Assembly (NCBI GenBank): GCA_044225555.1
Contig: JBGAIM010000011.1
Coordinates: 124,001-188,000 of the forward strand
DNA length: 64,000 bases
Reading direction: 5' to 3'
Origin: JADLHS01 sp044225555
GTDB lineage: Bacteria > Verrucomicrobiota > Verrucomicrobiia > Limisphaerales > JADLHS01
Part shown: in pieces, positions 11,628 through 19,859 of the stretch
Layout: each line of letters opens with the position of its first letter
How positions within the stretch are numbered: position 1 is the stretch's first letter
Translations under genes and position numbers: made by a program
The notes under the pieces: model-generated
The model's input: only the letters and a program-made list of their open reading frames with translations
Database searches by the model: none
What the model was told of the DNA's origin: nothing

Positions 11628-13213
11628 GCAGCCACACCTCCGGGCATAGTCACGGGCGCAACGGCCGTGAAGAACAGATAGCGTTCAAGCAATTCTCCCA
11701 CGACGCAGAGCGCCAATGCCGTCAATGCCAGCCCGCCGCCGTTCAACAGCAGCAGGGGAGGCAGCAGCAATCCACCCAAAACTGCGCAAGCAACCCGCAT
11801 GCGCGCCACCAATCCAAGTTGACCCTCGAGCAAACGGGCGCTTTTGTTCAGCGGCGTCAGCAAAAGTGTTTCTTCGTCCACCAGATGGCGGAAGATGCGA
11901 TGCTCGAACGCGAGCTTCGTAACTGTGACAACGAACAGGAACACGGCAAGAGCGACGAGGACTGGGGGACTCACGGACGAAGTGAGGAAGCAAATTGCGA
12001 AGGTTGTGGCCGCGCCCAGCAACAGCGTCGTTCCCAGGAATTTTCCGAATGTCTGTGCCGCGCTCCAGAATTCGCGACGCGTGTCCACGTAGATCATCGC
12101 CGAACAAACCACCCCGAGCAGACCCGTCACCGCCGCTGCAACGACAATAGCTTTTTGAAACGCGGCCAATGGTGTGAACCAAAACGCCGCAGCATGGACT
12201 GCCGCCAGCGGCATGTAACCGGCGAATACGATGACCTCGCGACTGAACCAGGATTTTCGCCAGCCGAGAAATGCCCGCCAGGCCTTCAGTGGCTTGCCGA
12301 GATGGAGCGACGCGATGACCAAGGCAAGCGCTCCCACCACTGCCGAGACGAGGGCAAGCCACCTTGCCGGTTCGATGAACAACGCAGCGACACTACCACC
12401 GACTGAGAGTTGCGAGAGCACGAGCATGAATACGAGCGGCAAGTGCGACGCCGCTGGCGCGACGCGCGCCTGATCACCGGCCAGCAAGTTGGCTGGCAAT
12501 GGACCTTTGGACACGTATCGGGTGGTGGGCAGTGTGATCGCCGGATTCGGCGCGCTGGGCAGAAAGGTGGTCGCGCCGGAATTCCGATATTGGTTTTCGA
12601 TCACCTTGGTTTCGACCAGCGTGATGCGAATGGCTTCGGTCGGACACGCCTGCACACAGGCGGGCGCTTCGCCGACAGCAAGCCGCGAGTGACACAGGTC
12701 GCACTTGCGCACGATGCCGCGGGCCGACGAATACTTCGGCACTTCATACGGACACTTCATAACGCAGTACTGGCAACCAATGCACTGGTCATCGAGATGC
12801 CGGACGATGCCAGTGAGTGGGTCTTTGTCGTAAGCGAGAACCGGGCAACCGTTGGCGCAACCGGGATCGGCGCAATGATGGCAGGCCGTGGTAATCGTTT
12901 GCTGAAACGGCTGCCGCCAGTCGCCGCTGAAAAGCAGACCGACTTCGCGCCACGACTCATCGTCATCCAGACCATTGAGCGAATGGCAGGCGGTAACACA
13001 CGCCTTGCAACCGGAGCATTGGTCGAGATCCACCTCAAAGGCGTATTGCTGGCCAGGTGCGGGCGACGTCAGCGGAATCAACCGGCGATAGGCTGGTTCG
13101 GCTGTTTTGACATGATCATCGTGCCAGCGGGCGAACCGTTCGACAGCGGTCAGGGTGCGTTGCTCATCCAGCAGGGAGTCAATCAGGGTCTGGTTGGCCG
13201 ACGAGTTAGTCAT
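11624..13213 (-). CDS. DmsB-DmsC fusion: ferredoxin-type subunit plus quinol-oxidising membrane anchor
   Basis: A 529-residue fusion. Residues 55-200 hold four [4Fe-4S] cysteine sets (C66/69/72/76, C111/114/119/123, C144/147/150/154, C171/174/186/190), the DmsB/NrfC pattern. From about 258 to the end there are roughly eight hydrophobic segments matching DmsC, the anchor that oxidises menaquinol. In DMSO reductase these are separate proteins serving a molybdoenzyme. Here the fusion is overlapped by nasA (4 bases), so it probably relays quinol electrons to NasA at the inner face of the membrane. The next upstream gene, the porin, ends 18 bases before its start. Confidence 0.85.
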   Translation of the reverse strand: MTNSSANQTLIDSLLDEQRTLTAVERFARWHDDHVKTAEPAYRRLIPLTSPAPGQQYAFEVDLDQCSGCKACVTACHSLNGLDDDESWREVGLLFSGDWRQPFQQTITTACHHCADPGCANGCPVLAYDKDPLTGIVRHLDDQCIGCQYCVMKCPYEVPKYSSARGIVRKCDLCHSRLAVGEAPACVQACPTEAIRITLVETKVIENQYRNSGATTFLPSAPNPAITLPTTRYVSKGPLPANLLAGDQARVAPAASHLPLVFMLVLSQLSVGGSVAALFIEPARWLALVSAVVGALALVIASLHLGKPLKAWRAFLGWRKSWFSREVIVFAGYMPLAAVHAAAFWFTPLAAFQKAIVVAAAVTGLLGVVCSAMIYVDTRREFWSAAQTFGKFLGTTLLLGAATTFAICFLTSSVSPPVLVALAVFLFVVTVTKLAFEHRIFRHLVDEETLLLTPLNKSARLLEGQLGLVARMRVACAVLGGLLLPPLLLLNGGGLALTALALCVVGELLERYLFFTAVAPVTMPGGVAA

Positions 13214-13231
13214 TCACTATCGGTGGAACCT

Positions 13232-14764
13232 TCAGAAGCGCACCACCGTTTGAACGTAAAACCAGTTGGCATCTGCCGAACCAAATCCGGGCGCGGCCCA
13301 GGTTTGCTTGATGTAATCCCCCACGAAGAAGTGGCCGTAGCCGGCTTCGAGGTTGATGAACTTATTCACGATGAAGCCGGCAACCAGGTCAATCTCGCTA
13401 CCGACGTAATTACCGTAGCTCGGGTTCAGGTTAAAACCGTTGCCGCCGCCCACGGTGCTGCCGGGAGTGGTGCGCGCGGCACCGCCGACGTTGTAAAGGC
13501 TATCCGCCGTGTCGGCCATCCAGAAGGCATGGCCTTCGAGCGCCACCGAAAGCCGGGAGTGCGGCTTGAGGGTGAAGCACAGCCGGACATCGTGGATGTT
13601 CTGCCAGGAGTAAAAATCCATGTAGCCATAAAACTTGTGGTTGGTGGGATACAGGTTGTCGAAGGTCCCGTGCGTGCCGTCATTGGGATTGCTGTCGCCG
13701 GAACCGTAAGCGTATTCGAGGGCAATGCGTGGCGTCATGGCACTGTCGGCAAAGGTGTAACCAACATTCCCCGCAAAGGCATAGGCACTTTGTTCGTCCC
13801 TTTCGTTCGGTCGGACGGCCGCAGTCGCCGCGCGCTTCCAATTGCCGAACTGGTACGCGCCTTCGACCGTGTAGTCGAAATTGCCGAAGTCCCCCGGGTT
13901 GGATTTGAAACGCGCGCCGATGGTGTAGATGTCGCGCGCGGGCGGCGCGGCGGCTTGAAACGGCGGCGGCGTGCCAGGATTGGCAGTGGTGCTGCCGATG
14001 CCGTCGTTGCGCGCAAAGAAATAGACCTCGGTCAGGTTCTTCGGAATGCTTTTGGTGCTCAGGTTCAGGCCGGAAAACACGTTGTAATCATTCCAGGTGT
14101 TGAAGCTGTTGTCGTCCGGGAGCACGATCTTGCTCACGAATCCCTCAAGAGCGAACCAGGAATTTTGCCAGCGCACTTTGGCGGCGTCGAACACGCGCCC
14201 GATGTTGTTCCAGGCGAACGCACCCACCAATCGTTCATCGCCGTAGCTCAACTCTTGACGGCCAATCTTGACCGAGACGGGAAACTCCTTGTGATTGCCC
14301 AAGGTGAAGTAGGCCTGCTGCAAATCAACGATGCCATCGGACTCCGGGCCGGCACCGGGCCCGGGGTAAGCGCCGTTGCTGCCGCGTTGGTCATCGCTCG
14401 TACCGCTGCTCCGGCCTTCGACATAAACGCTCCACCATTTGTCGGAGTAGGCAACCCGGGCGAGAATTTTCTGGCTGAAATAGGCGTTGTCGTTATCCAC
14501 ACCGTTGGCGCGAAAATCCTGCGCCGGTGGCAGGCCCATGCCATTGTACTTGCCCTCATACCGGAACCGGGCCGACCCGCCGATGTCCAAAACAGACAGA
14601 TACGGGTCATACTTGCGTAGTGCATCGTTGATGAATCCAGGAAAGGGCTGGAGCGGCGCGGGGGCGGTGTATTGAGCGTGCGCAGCCGTGGCGGCACCCA
14701 GCGCCAGCGCGCCGGCGACGAGGCTGCGAACGAGTGGTCGCGGTTGGGGTTGCTTGCGTTTCAT
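13232..14764 (-). CDS. Outer-membrane beta-barrel porin, alginate-export (AlgE-like) family
   Basis: A 510-residue exported protein with a Sec signal peptide (hydrophobic LVAGALALGAATAAHA, cleavage near residue 30). The body has amphipathic strand-rich sequence such as ARFRYEGKYNGMG and LQQAYFTLGNHKEFPVSVKIGRQELSYGDERLVGAF, typical of the alginate export/porin family. It ends in ...VVRF, the C-terminal Phe recognised by the BAM machinery. Its ATG overlaps the upstream ATPase stop (ATGA). Placement between the ABC importer and the reductases suggests a dedicated nitrate/nitrite channel through the outer membrane; alginate export itself is not implied. Confidence 0.8.
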   Translation of the reverse strand: MKRKQPQPRPLVRSLVAGALALGAATAAHAQYTAPAPLQPFPGFINDALRKYDPYLSVLDIGGSARFRYEGKYNGMGLPPAQDFRANGVDNDNAYFSQKILARVAYSDKWWSVYVEGRSSGTSDDQRGSNGAYPGPGAGPESDGIVDLQQAYFTLGNHKEFPVSVKIGRQELSYGDERLVGAFAWNNIGRVFDAAKVRWQNSWFALEGFVSKIVLPDDNSFNTWNDYNVFSGLNLSTKSIPKNLTEVYFFARNDGIGSTTANPGTPPPFQAAAPPARDIYTIGARFKSNPGDFGNFDYTVEGAYQFGNWKRAATAAVRPNERDEQSAYAFAGNVGYTFADSAMTPRIALEYAYGSGDSNPNDGTHGTFDNLYPTNHKFYGYMDFYSWQNIHDVRLCFTLKPHSRLSVALEGHAFWMADTADSLYNVGGAARTTPGSTVGGGNGFNLNPSYGNYVGSEIDLVAGFIVNKFINLEAGYGHFFVGDYIKQTWAAPGFGSADANWFYVQTVVRF

Positions 14765-15651
14765 GCGTTGATGGTTTCGGGTTGAGGTTCTGAGTTCTGA
14801 GTTGCCTGATTTGGTTCGAAGGATTGGGCCTTGGCCGCCGGCGGTATGGTTTTGGCAGGAGCTTGGGCTTTGCGCCGGTGCGCGTGGGTTTCGAGGAACT
14901 CGATGAGGTGCTCGCGCAGCTGGTAATAGTCGGGATGCTCCATCACGGCCTTGCGTTCACGCGGACGGGGAAAGGAGACCTGCAAGATGTCTCCGACCTC
15001 GGCTTCCGGACCGTCGGTCATGCACACGATGCGATCGCTGAGGAACAACGCCTCATCCACATCATGCGTGACCATGAGCGCCGTGATCTTGTTCTTGCGC
15101 CAAAGTTCGATAAGCACCTGCTGCAATTCGTAGCGCGTGAGCGTATCCAACATCCCGAACGGCTCATCCAGTAGCAGCATCTTGGGTTTGAGGGCGAAGG
15201 CGCGCGCGATACCGACGCGTTGCCGCATGCCTTGCGAAAGTTCGGCGGGCTTCTTGTGCATCGAATCGCCAAGGCCGACAACCGTGAGATAGTATTCGAC
15301 GATCTCCCGGCGTTCCTCATTGCTGGCGGTGTAAAAGACCTGGTCCACGCCCAGCATGACGTTCTCGAACGCCGTCATCCACGGCAGCAACGACGGCGAT
15401 TGAAACACCACGCCGCGATCCGGCCCGGCACCGGAAAGTTCCTTGCCGGCGAGAATAATGCCGCCGCCGGTGATGTCGTTCAGGCCGGCAAGCATCGAGA
15501 GCACCGTGGACTTGCCGCAACCGGAGTGGCCGATCAGCGTGACAAACTCGCCCTTCTGGATTTTAAGATCGAAGTCCTTGACGATCACCGCCGGGCCCTT
15601 GGGCGTCGGATAAATCTTCGACAGCTTGGAGAGTTCGACGTAATTGCTCAC
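14761..15651 (-). CDS. nrtD: Nitrate ABC transporter ATP-binding protein (NrtD-type)
   Basis: A 296-residue ABC ATPase with Walker A GHSGCGKST, Q-loop VVFQSPSLLPW, signature LSQGMRQR, Walker B MLLLDEP and an intact H-loop MVTHDVDEA, the set typical of the nitrate/sulfonate/taurine family. The frame is open to an ATG at 15711, but GTG at 15651 is preferred. It forms a GTGA overlap with the stop of the previous gene and has a strong GGAGGTG ribosome site a few bases before. A Pro/Ala-rich tail (about 260-296) is unusual in length. Confidence 0.88.
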   Translation of the reverse strand: MSNYVELSKLSKIYPTPKGPAVIVKDFDLKIQKGEFVTLIGHSGCGKSTVLSMLAGLNDITGGGIILAGKELSGAGPDRGVVFQSPSLLPWMTAFENVMLGVDQVFYTASNEERREIVEYYLTVVGLGDSMHKKPAELSQGMRQRVGIARAFALKPKMLLLDEPFGMLDTLTRYELQQVLIELWRKNKITALMVTHDVDEALFLSDRIVCMTDGPEAEVGDILQVSFPRPRERKAVMEHPDYYQLREHLIEFLETHAHRRKAQAPAKTIPPAAKAQSFEPNQATQNSEPQPETINA

Positions 15652-16553
15652 GAGTTCACCTCCACCGTTTCCTCTTTGATTTCGCTCGCCCGCTTGGGCG
15701 ACTTCCGCCAATTCGTCATTGAACGCGGAATGGACAAATCCTCCGGCTCGATGTCGGGCAGGATGAGTTTCCGGGTGACGGAGGTGTGCCGTTCGTGTTT
15801 CGAGTTAAGCATGAACTCAACCATGTCGCGGCGGAGCTTCTTGAAGACCGGCTCGTGATTGATGGTCTTGCGATCTCGTGGACGCGGGATCTCGACCGTG
15901 AACGATGGCCCGAGGGTCGCTCCCGGTCCGGCGGTCAATGGAATGATGCGATCGGCAAGATAAATGCCCTCGTCCGGATCGTTGGTAATCAGCACGACGG
16001 TTTTCCTATCGTCCTGCCAGATGCGGGAGATTTCGTCCTGCAGTGTCGCCCGTGTCAGCGCATCGAGTGCCGAGAGCGGTTCGTCGAGCAGGAGAATTTG
16101 CGGATTCATGGCCAGCGCCCGGGCCACGCTGACGCGCTGCCGCATACCGCCGGAAAGTTCGCCGGGCTTTTTGTCGCGCGCCGGGGTGAGATTCACCATG
16201 GCGACATACTTCTCGACGTGCTCCTGCTTTTTTACCGCGCTCCAGTTCGGGTTGACCTGGTCAACCGCCAACAAGATGTTTTCAAACACCGACAGCCACG
16301 GCAGCAAGGAGTAGTTCTGGAACACGACGCCACGATCCGGGCCCGGCTCGGTGATCTCCAAGTCATTGAGCGTGGCCGAACCGGAATCGGGATGGACCAG
16401 TCCAGCGATGAGATTGATCAGCGTGCTTTTGCCCGCGCCGGAGAAACCGACGATGGCCACGAACTCGCCTTTCTCAATGGTCAGGTTGATGTCCTTGAGA
16501 ACACATGTTCCACCAAAACTCTTGCTGACGTTCTTGAGTTCGAGAAATGGCAT
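15648..16553 (-). CDS. Nitrate ABC transporter ATP-binding protein with altered H-loop
   Basis: A 301-residue ABC ATPase with Walker A GFSGAGKST, signature LSGGMRQR and Walker B ILLLDEP. The H-loop reads LITNDPDEG, with Asn where the catalytic switch His normally stands, so this site may hydrolyse ATP poorly. A charged extension of about 50 residues (from MLNSKHERH) follows the usual domain. It probably pairs with the canonical ATPase encoded next (GTGA overlap) to drive the nitrate importer. The start lies 3 bases after the permease stop. Confidence 0.85.
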   Translation of the reverse strand: MPFLELKNVSKSFGGTCVLKDINLTIEKGEFVAIVGFSGAGKSTLINLIAGLVHPDSGSATLNDLEITEPGPDRGVVFQNYSLLPWLSVFENILLAVDQVNPNWSAVKKQEHVEKYVAMVNLTPARDKKPGELSGGMRQRVSVARALAMNPQILLLDEPLSALDALTRATLQDEISRIWQDDRKTVVLITNDPDEGIYLADRIIPLTAGPGATLGPSFTVEIPRPRDRKTINHEPVFKKLRRDMVEFMLNSKHERHTSVTRKLILPDIEPEDLSIPRSMTNWRKSPKRASEIKEETVEVNS

Positions 16554-16556
16554 GCG

Positions 16557-17351
16557 TCAGGCGGTTTTGAACCGGCGTTCCACCAAACTCATGATGCGAT
16601 CCAGCACGTAGCCGATGATGCCTATGGTCAGAATTGAGAAGATGATGTTCCCGTAATTGGCGTTGTTGTATTCGTTCCAGAGGAATGAGCCGACGCCGGT
16701 TTTTCCGGTGAGCATTTCCGCCGCAACAATCACCAGCCACGCAATACCCAGACTCAACCGGAAGCCGGTGAACATGTACGGCAGCGTCGCGGGGATGAGG
16801 ACTTTGAACAGGGTTTTGCTGCGTGAGAGCTTCAACACCTTCGCCACGTTCAAGTAATCCTGCGGGATGGCGCGCACTCCCACTGCCGTGTTCAATACTG
16901 TCGGCCACATGGCACAGATCGAGATGGTGAACAGCGCGCCGTATTCCAAAGCGTTCTTGCCCGCCCCGAGAAACAAAGCCAACCCCAGCGGCAACCAGGC
17001 CAGCGGCGAAACGGGCCGTAGCACTTGGATGATCGGGTCGGCCATCTTGGTGAAGGTCTTGGAAAGCCCGAGGCAAAATCCCAGCGGCGTGCCGATCAGC
17101 AGCGCGATGAAGTAGCCGCACGCCACCAGCCGCAACGAATATCCCGCGAGTCGGAGGATGCCTTGGTCCTGTTCGCCACGTTTGGCGAACGGCTCCATGA
17201 TGTAAGGCTTCGCGGCTTCCCAAGTGCGGCTCGGGTTGGGGAGTTCCTTGGAGAACGTCGCGCTCAACGCATACCAGGCAACGATCACACCCACCAGCCC
17301 AACCATCGGCAGCAACAGCCAGTCAATTTTCTTCAACAAATTTTCTTTCAT
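16557..17351 (-). CDS. nrtB: Nitrate ABC transporter permease
   Basis: A 264-residue inner-membrane protein with about six hydrophobic segments, beginning LLLPMVGLVGVIVAWYAL. It belongs to the BPD inner-membrane (SsuC/TauC/NrtB) family: PIIQVLRPVSPLAWLPLGLALF and the EAA-loop region near AVGVRAIPQDYLNVAKVL are visible. It lies between the binding protein (22 bases upstream) and the ATPase (3 bases downstream). Confidence 0.9.
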   Translation of the reverse strand: MKENLLKKIDWLLLPMVGLVGVIVAWYALSATFSKELPNPSRTWEAAKPYIMEPFAKRGEQDQGILRLAGYSLRLVACGYFIALLIGTPLGFCLGLSKTFTKMADPIIQVLRPVSPLAWLPLGLALFLGAGKNALEYGALFTISICAMWPTVLNTAVGVRAIPQDYLNVAKVLKLSRSKTLFKVLIPATLPYMFTGFRLSLGIAWLVIVAAEMLTGKTGVGSFLWNEYNNANYGNIIFSILTIGIIGYVLDRIMSLVERRFKTA

Positions 17352-17373
17352 GATTTTGGAGTCTCCAAAAACT

Positions 17374-18669
17374 TCAGCCCTTCAGGCTGTTGACAGGAAA
17401 TCCCTTTGCGTAGGCTTCGAGATCGCCCTTCGGATCGAACTTCACGCCGTCAGACATTTCCCAACTGCTGTCGTCCTGCGTGCGGTCGGTGACGCCGATT
17501 TCCTTCATCGCTTCGAGGTAGATGTCGCCGCGCATGACCTTGCTGGTAATGCCTTCGTAATCGGGCGCACCGGAAACCATGCCCCAGCGGCGGAATTGCG
17601 TGAGCCACCATTTGCAATAGGCCGGCTGCGGGTAATTGCAGTTCCGCTGGCTGAAATGCATTGGGAATTGGTCTGTGATCGTGCGGCCGTCGCCGTAATC
17701 CATTTTCCCGAGCAAACGGCCGAGGAGGATTTCCTTGTCGCAGTTGATATAGGTCGGCCGACTGACGATCTCGCACTGCTCGGGGCGATTGTTCATGTCG
17801 TCCAACCACACGCTGGCTTCGTGCAACGCCTTGAGAACGGCCTTCACAGTTTTGGGATTCTTGTCCGCGAAGTCCGCCGTGAACGCACACGCTTTTTCCG
17901 GGTGATCCTTCCAGATGTCCTGCGTGGTAACGCTGGTGAAACCAATCTTGTCCACGATGGCGCGCGCCCCCCACGGCTCACCGACACAGAAACCATCCAT
18001 CTTGCCGATCTTCATGTTCGCAACCATTTGCGGAGGCGGAATCGTGATAAGGGAGACGTCCTTGTCCGGATTAATGCCGCCGGCAGCGAGGTAATAGCGC
18101 ATCCACATGGCATGCGTGCCGGGCGGGAAGGTCATCGCGAACGTGAGCGGCTCACCCAGTTTCTTGGCAGACTCCACGAAAGGCCTGAGCGCCTTGGGAT
18201 CGGCGCCGACTTTGCCCTTCAACTCTGCTTTGAGCGAAATGGCCTGACCATTGCGATTGAGCAGCCACGGAATCACCATCGGCTTCTTCGGCGAACCGAG
18301 CAGGCCCATCGTGCTGGCGATGGGCATGCCGATGAGCATGTGCGTGAGTTGATTGTCGCCGGAGGAAAGCGAGTCGCGGATGGCGGCCCAGTTTGCGCCC
18401 TTGGCAATCGTGACTTCGACGCCGTATTTCTTGAAGAATCCTTTCTCCGCCGCGATGACCAGCGGCGAATTGTCCGTCAGCGCGATAATGCCGCAGCGCA
18501 GCTTGACGGTTTCCGGCGCGTCACTGGCGTAGGCGGTACCGAGCCAGCCTTTGGGGAGGCCGGCAAACAGTGCGGTGAGCGTGGCGCCTTTGGCAGCTTT
18601 GCCAAGAAACTGGCGACGGCTCAGTTCAAACGACGGTGAGGTTGCTTTCTGATTTGGGTTCATGTTCAT
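17374..18669 (-). CDS. nrtA: Tat-exported nitrate-binding protein
   Basis: A 431-residue NrtA/CmpA-family binding protein. A twin-arginine signal (SRRQFLGKAAKG, about residues 17-28, followed by a hydrophobic stretch to AYASD) indicates export in folded form. LRCGIIALTDNSPLVIAAEKGFF opens the binding fold; MDGFCVGEPWGARAI and MHFSQRNCNYPQPAYCKWWL are diagnostic nitrate-binder segments. ATG at 18669 (or 18663) is chosen; more upstream sequence lies within the preceding gene, which overlaps by about 44 bases. It should deliver nitrate to the NrtB permease. Confidence 0.92.
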   Translation of the reverse strand: MNMNPNQKATSPSFELSRRQFLGKAAKGATLTALFAGLPKGWLGTAYASDAPETVKLRCGIIALTDNSPLVIAAEKGFFKKYGVEVTIAKGANWAAIRDSLSSGDNQLTHMLIGMPIASTMGLLGSPKKPMVIPWLLNRNGQAISLKAELKGKVGADPKALRPFVESAKKLGEPLTFAMTFPPGTHAMWMRYYLAAGGINPDKDVSLITIPPPQMVANMKIGKMDGFCVGEPWGARAIVDKIGFTSVTTQDIWKDHPEKACAFTADFADKNPKTVKAVLKALHEASVWLDDMNNRPEQCEIVSRPTYINCDKEILLGRLLGKMDYGDGRTITDQFPMHFSQRNCNYPQPAYCKWWLTQFRRWGMVSGAPDYEGITSKVMRGDIYLEAMKEIGVTDRTQDDSSWEMSDGVKFDPKGDLEAYAKGFPVNSLKG

Positions 18670-19735
18670 GAGTGATCGCGGGGGTTGAAGCGCGAAGGCG
18701 GGCGGCCTTTTCGAAAATGTCCGCACGAAAAACCTGCCGGCCCAGCGCAAAGCTCAGGGCAGAGGCATCCCGGCAAAGGCCGCTGTCGCGCAAATGCTGG
18801 ATGACCCAACCGGCCTTCTGCGCGGACGGCTCATTGACGCCGTCGCCGTGGAACAGGCAAAATTCCGGCACGGTGCGGGTGAGATCGTGGCCGAAATCAA
18901 ATTCGCCGCTGAAGCTGCGACGTAGAGCATCCTTGGGCGCGTTGATGAATTCGGGTCGCGCGAGGGTGGCGACAACCTGCTCGCGATTCTCCGGCGCGGC
19001 GCAAAACTCGCACGCCTCCAGCAACGCCGCCACTAGAGCGACATGCTCCTCAGCGCGCTTCTCGCTAAACTCGCGCGTGACCATCAGGACTTTTTCCGGA
19101 TGCTGCGGATCCAGTTCCGCGCTGGTGGCCATGCACCAACCGGCCTGCGCTTGCACGGCCACGGAGTTCCATGGTTCGCCGACGCAGAATCCGTCGAGAT
19201 GGCCCGCCTTGAGATTCGTCACCATCTGCGGCGGTGGCACGACGACGATGCGCACTTCGCGCTCCGGGCTGATGCCCGCGCCCGCCAGCCAGCCACGCAG
19301 GAGAAAATTGTGGGAAGAAAACGGGAACACGACGCCAAAGGTGAACGTCTTGTCGTGGCGCGAACGGACAATCTCCTCGCGCAACGTCGCGCCGTCCCGC
19401 ACGCCGCGTTGCCAAAGATCGTGCGACAGCGTGATGGCGTTGCCGTGCAGATTGAGCACGAGAGCGGTGACACAATCGCAGCGGTTTGACCCGAGACCGA
19501 GCGTGGCCGCGAACGGCATCGCCGCCAGCGCGTGAGCGGCGTCGAGTTCGCCGTAAACAACCTTGTCGCGAATGCTCGCCCAACCGAGTTCGCGGCTGAG
19601 ACTCACATTCAGGTCGTACTTGCGGAACAAACCCAATTCACGGGCCATGACCAGCGGCGCGCAATCAACCAAGGGGACAAAGCCGAGTCTTAATAAGCGC
19701 CGACTTCCGGCAGAGGATTTGGAGAGTTGGTTCAT
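18626..19735 (-). CDS. NasS-like cytoplasmic nitrate-binding protein
   Basis: A 369-residue paralogue of the nitrate-binding protein, with the same landmarks (LRLGFVPLVDCAPLVMARELGLF at 15-37, LDGFCVGEPWNSVAV) but no signal peptide or lipobox. It is therefore expected to stay in the cytoplasm. This matches NasS, the nitrate sensor that in other bacteria sequesters the ANTAR antiterminator NasT, or the regulatory C-terminal domain of NrtC. No NasT gene is seen in the window. It is the promoter-proximal gene of the operon, facing the LysR gene, and overlaps the next gene by about 44 bases. Confidence 0.8.
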   Translation of the reverse strand: MNQLSKSSAGSRRLLRLGFVPLVDCAPLVMARELGLFRKYDLNVSLSRELGWASIRDKVVYGELDAAHALAAMPFAATLGLGSNRCDCVTALVLNLHGNAITLSHDLWQRGVRDGATLREEIVRSRHDKTFTFGVVFPFSSHNFLLRGWLAGAGISPEREVRIVVVPPPQMVTNLKAGHLDGFCVGEPWNSVAVQAQAGWCMATSAELDPQHPEKVLMVTREFSEKRAEEHVALVAALLEACEFCAAPENREQVVATLARPEFINAPKDALRRSFSGEFDFGHDLTRTVPEFCLFHGDGVNEPSAQKAGWVIQHLRDSGLCRDASALSFALGRQVFRADIFEKAARLRASTPAITHEHEPKSESNLTVV

Positions 19736-19859
19736 TTTAGTCCTTACAGGCTGATTTCGGCCCGTGGCGCAACCTCAAGCGGCGCTGGTGCCAGAACGTG
19801 TCCTTGGCCTATTGGCTGCTTGGGGAAGTTTCGATGGAAATGATGAAGGGAATTCATTG
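19736..19859. promoter_or_regulatory. Divergent regulatory region between nitrate operon and LysR gene
   Basis: This 124-base gap separates divergent starts and must hold the operon promoter and probably LysR sites. No strong sigma-70 hexamer pair was found. On the minus strand at 19777-19794 a GG and a GC are separated by exactly 10 bases (CTGGCAC...CCGCTT), the sigma-54 spacing. The -24 part matches well and the -12 part lacks the usual TT. The plus side has GAAGGGA upstream of the LysR ATG. Confidence 0.4.

Noticed and set aside
12410..14620. A 736-codon open frame on the plus strand opposite the Fe-S fusion and porin genes
   Set aside because: It crosses two real genes and their junction; composition is that of a GC-rich antisense shadow.
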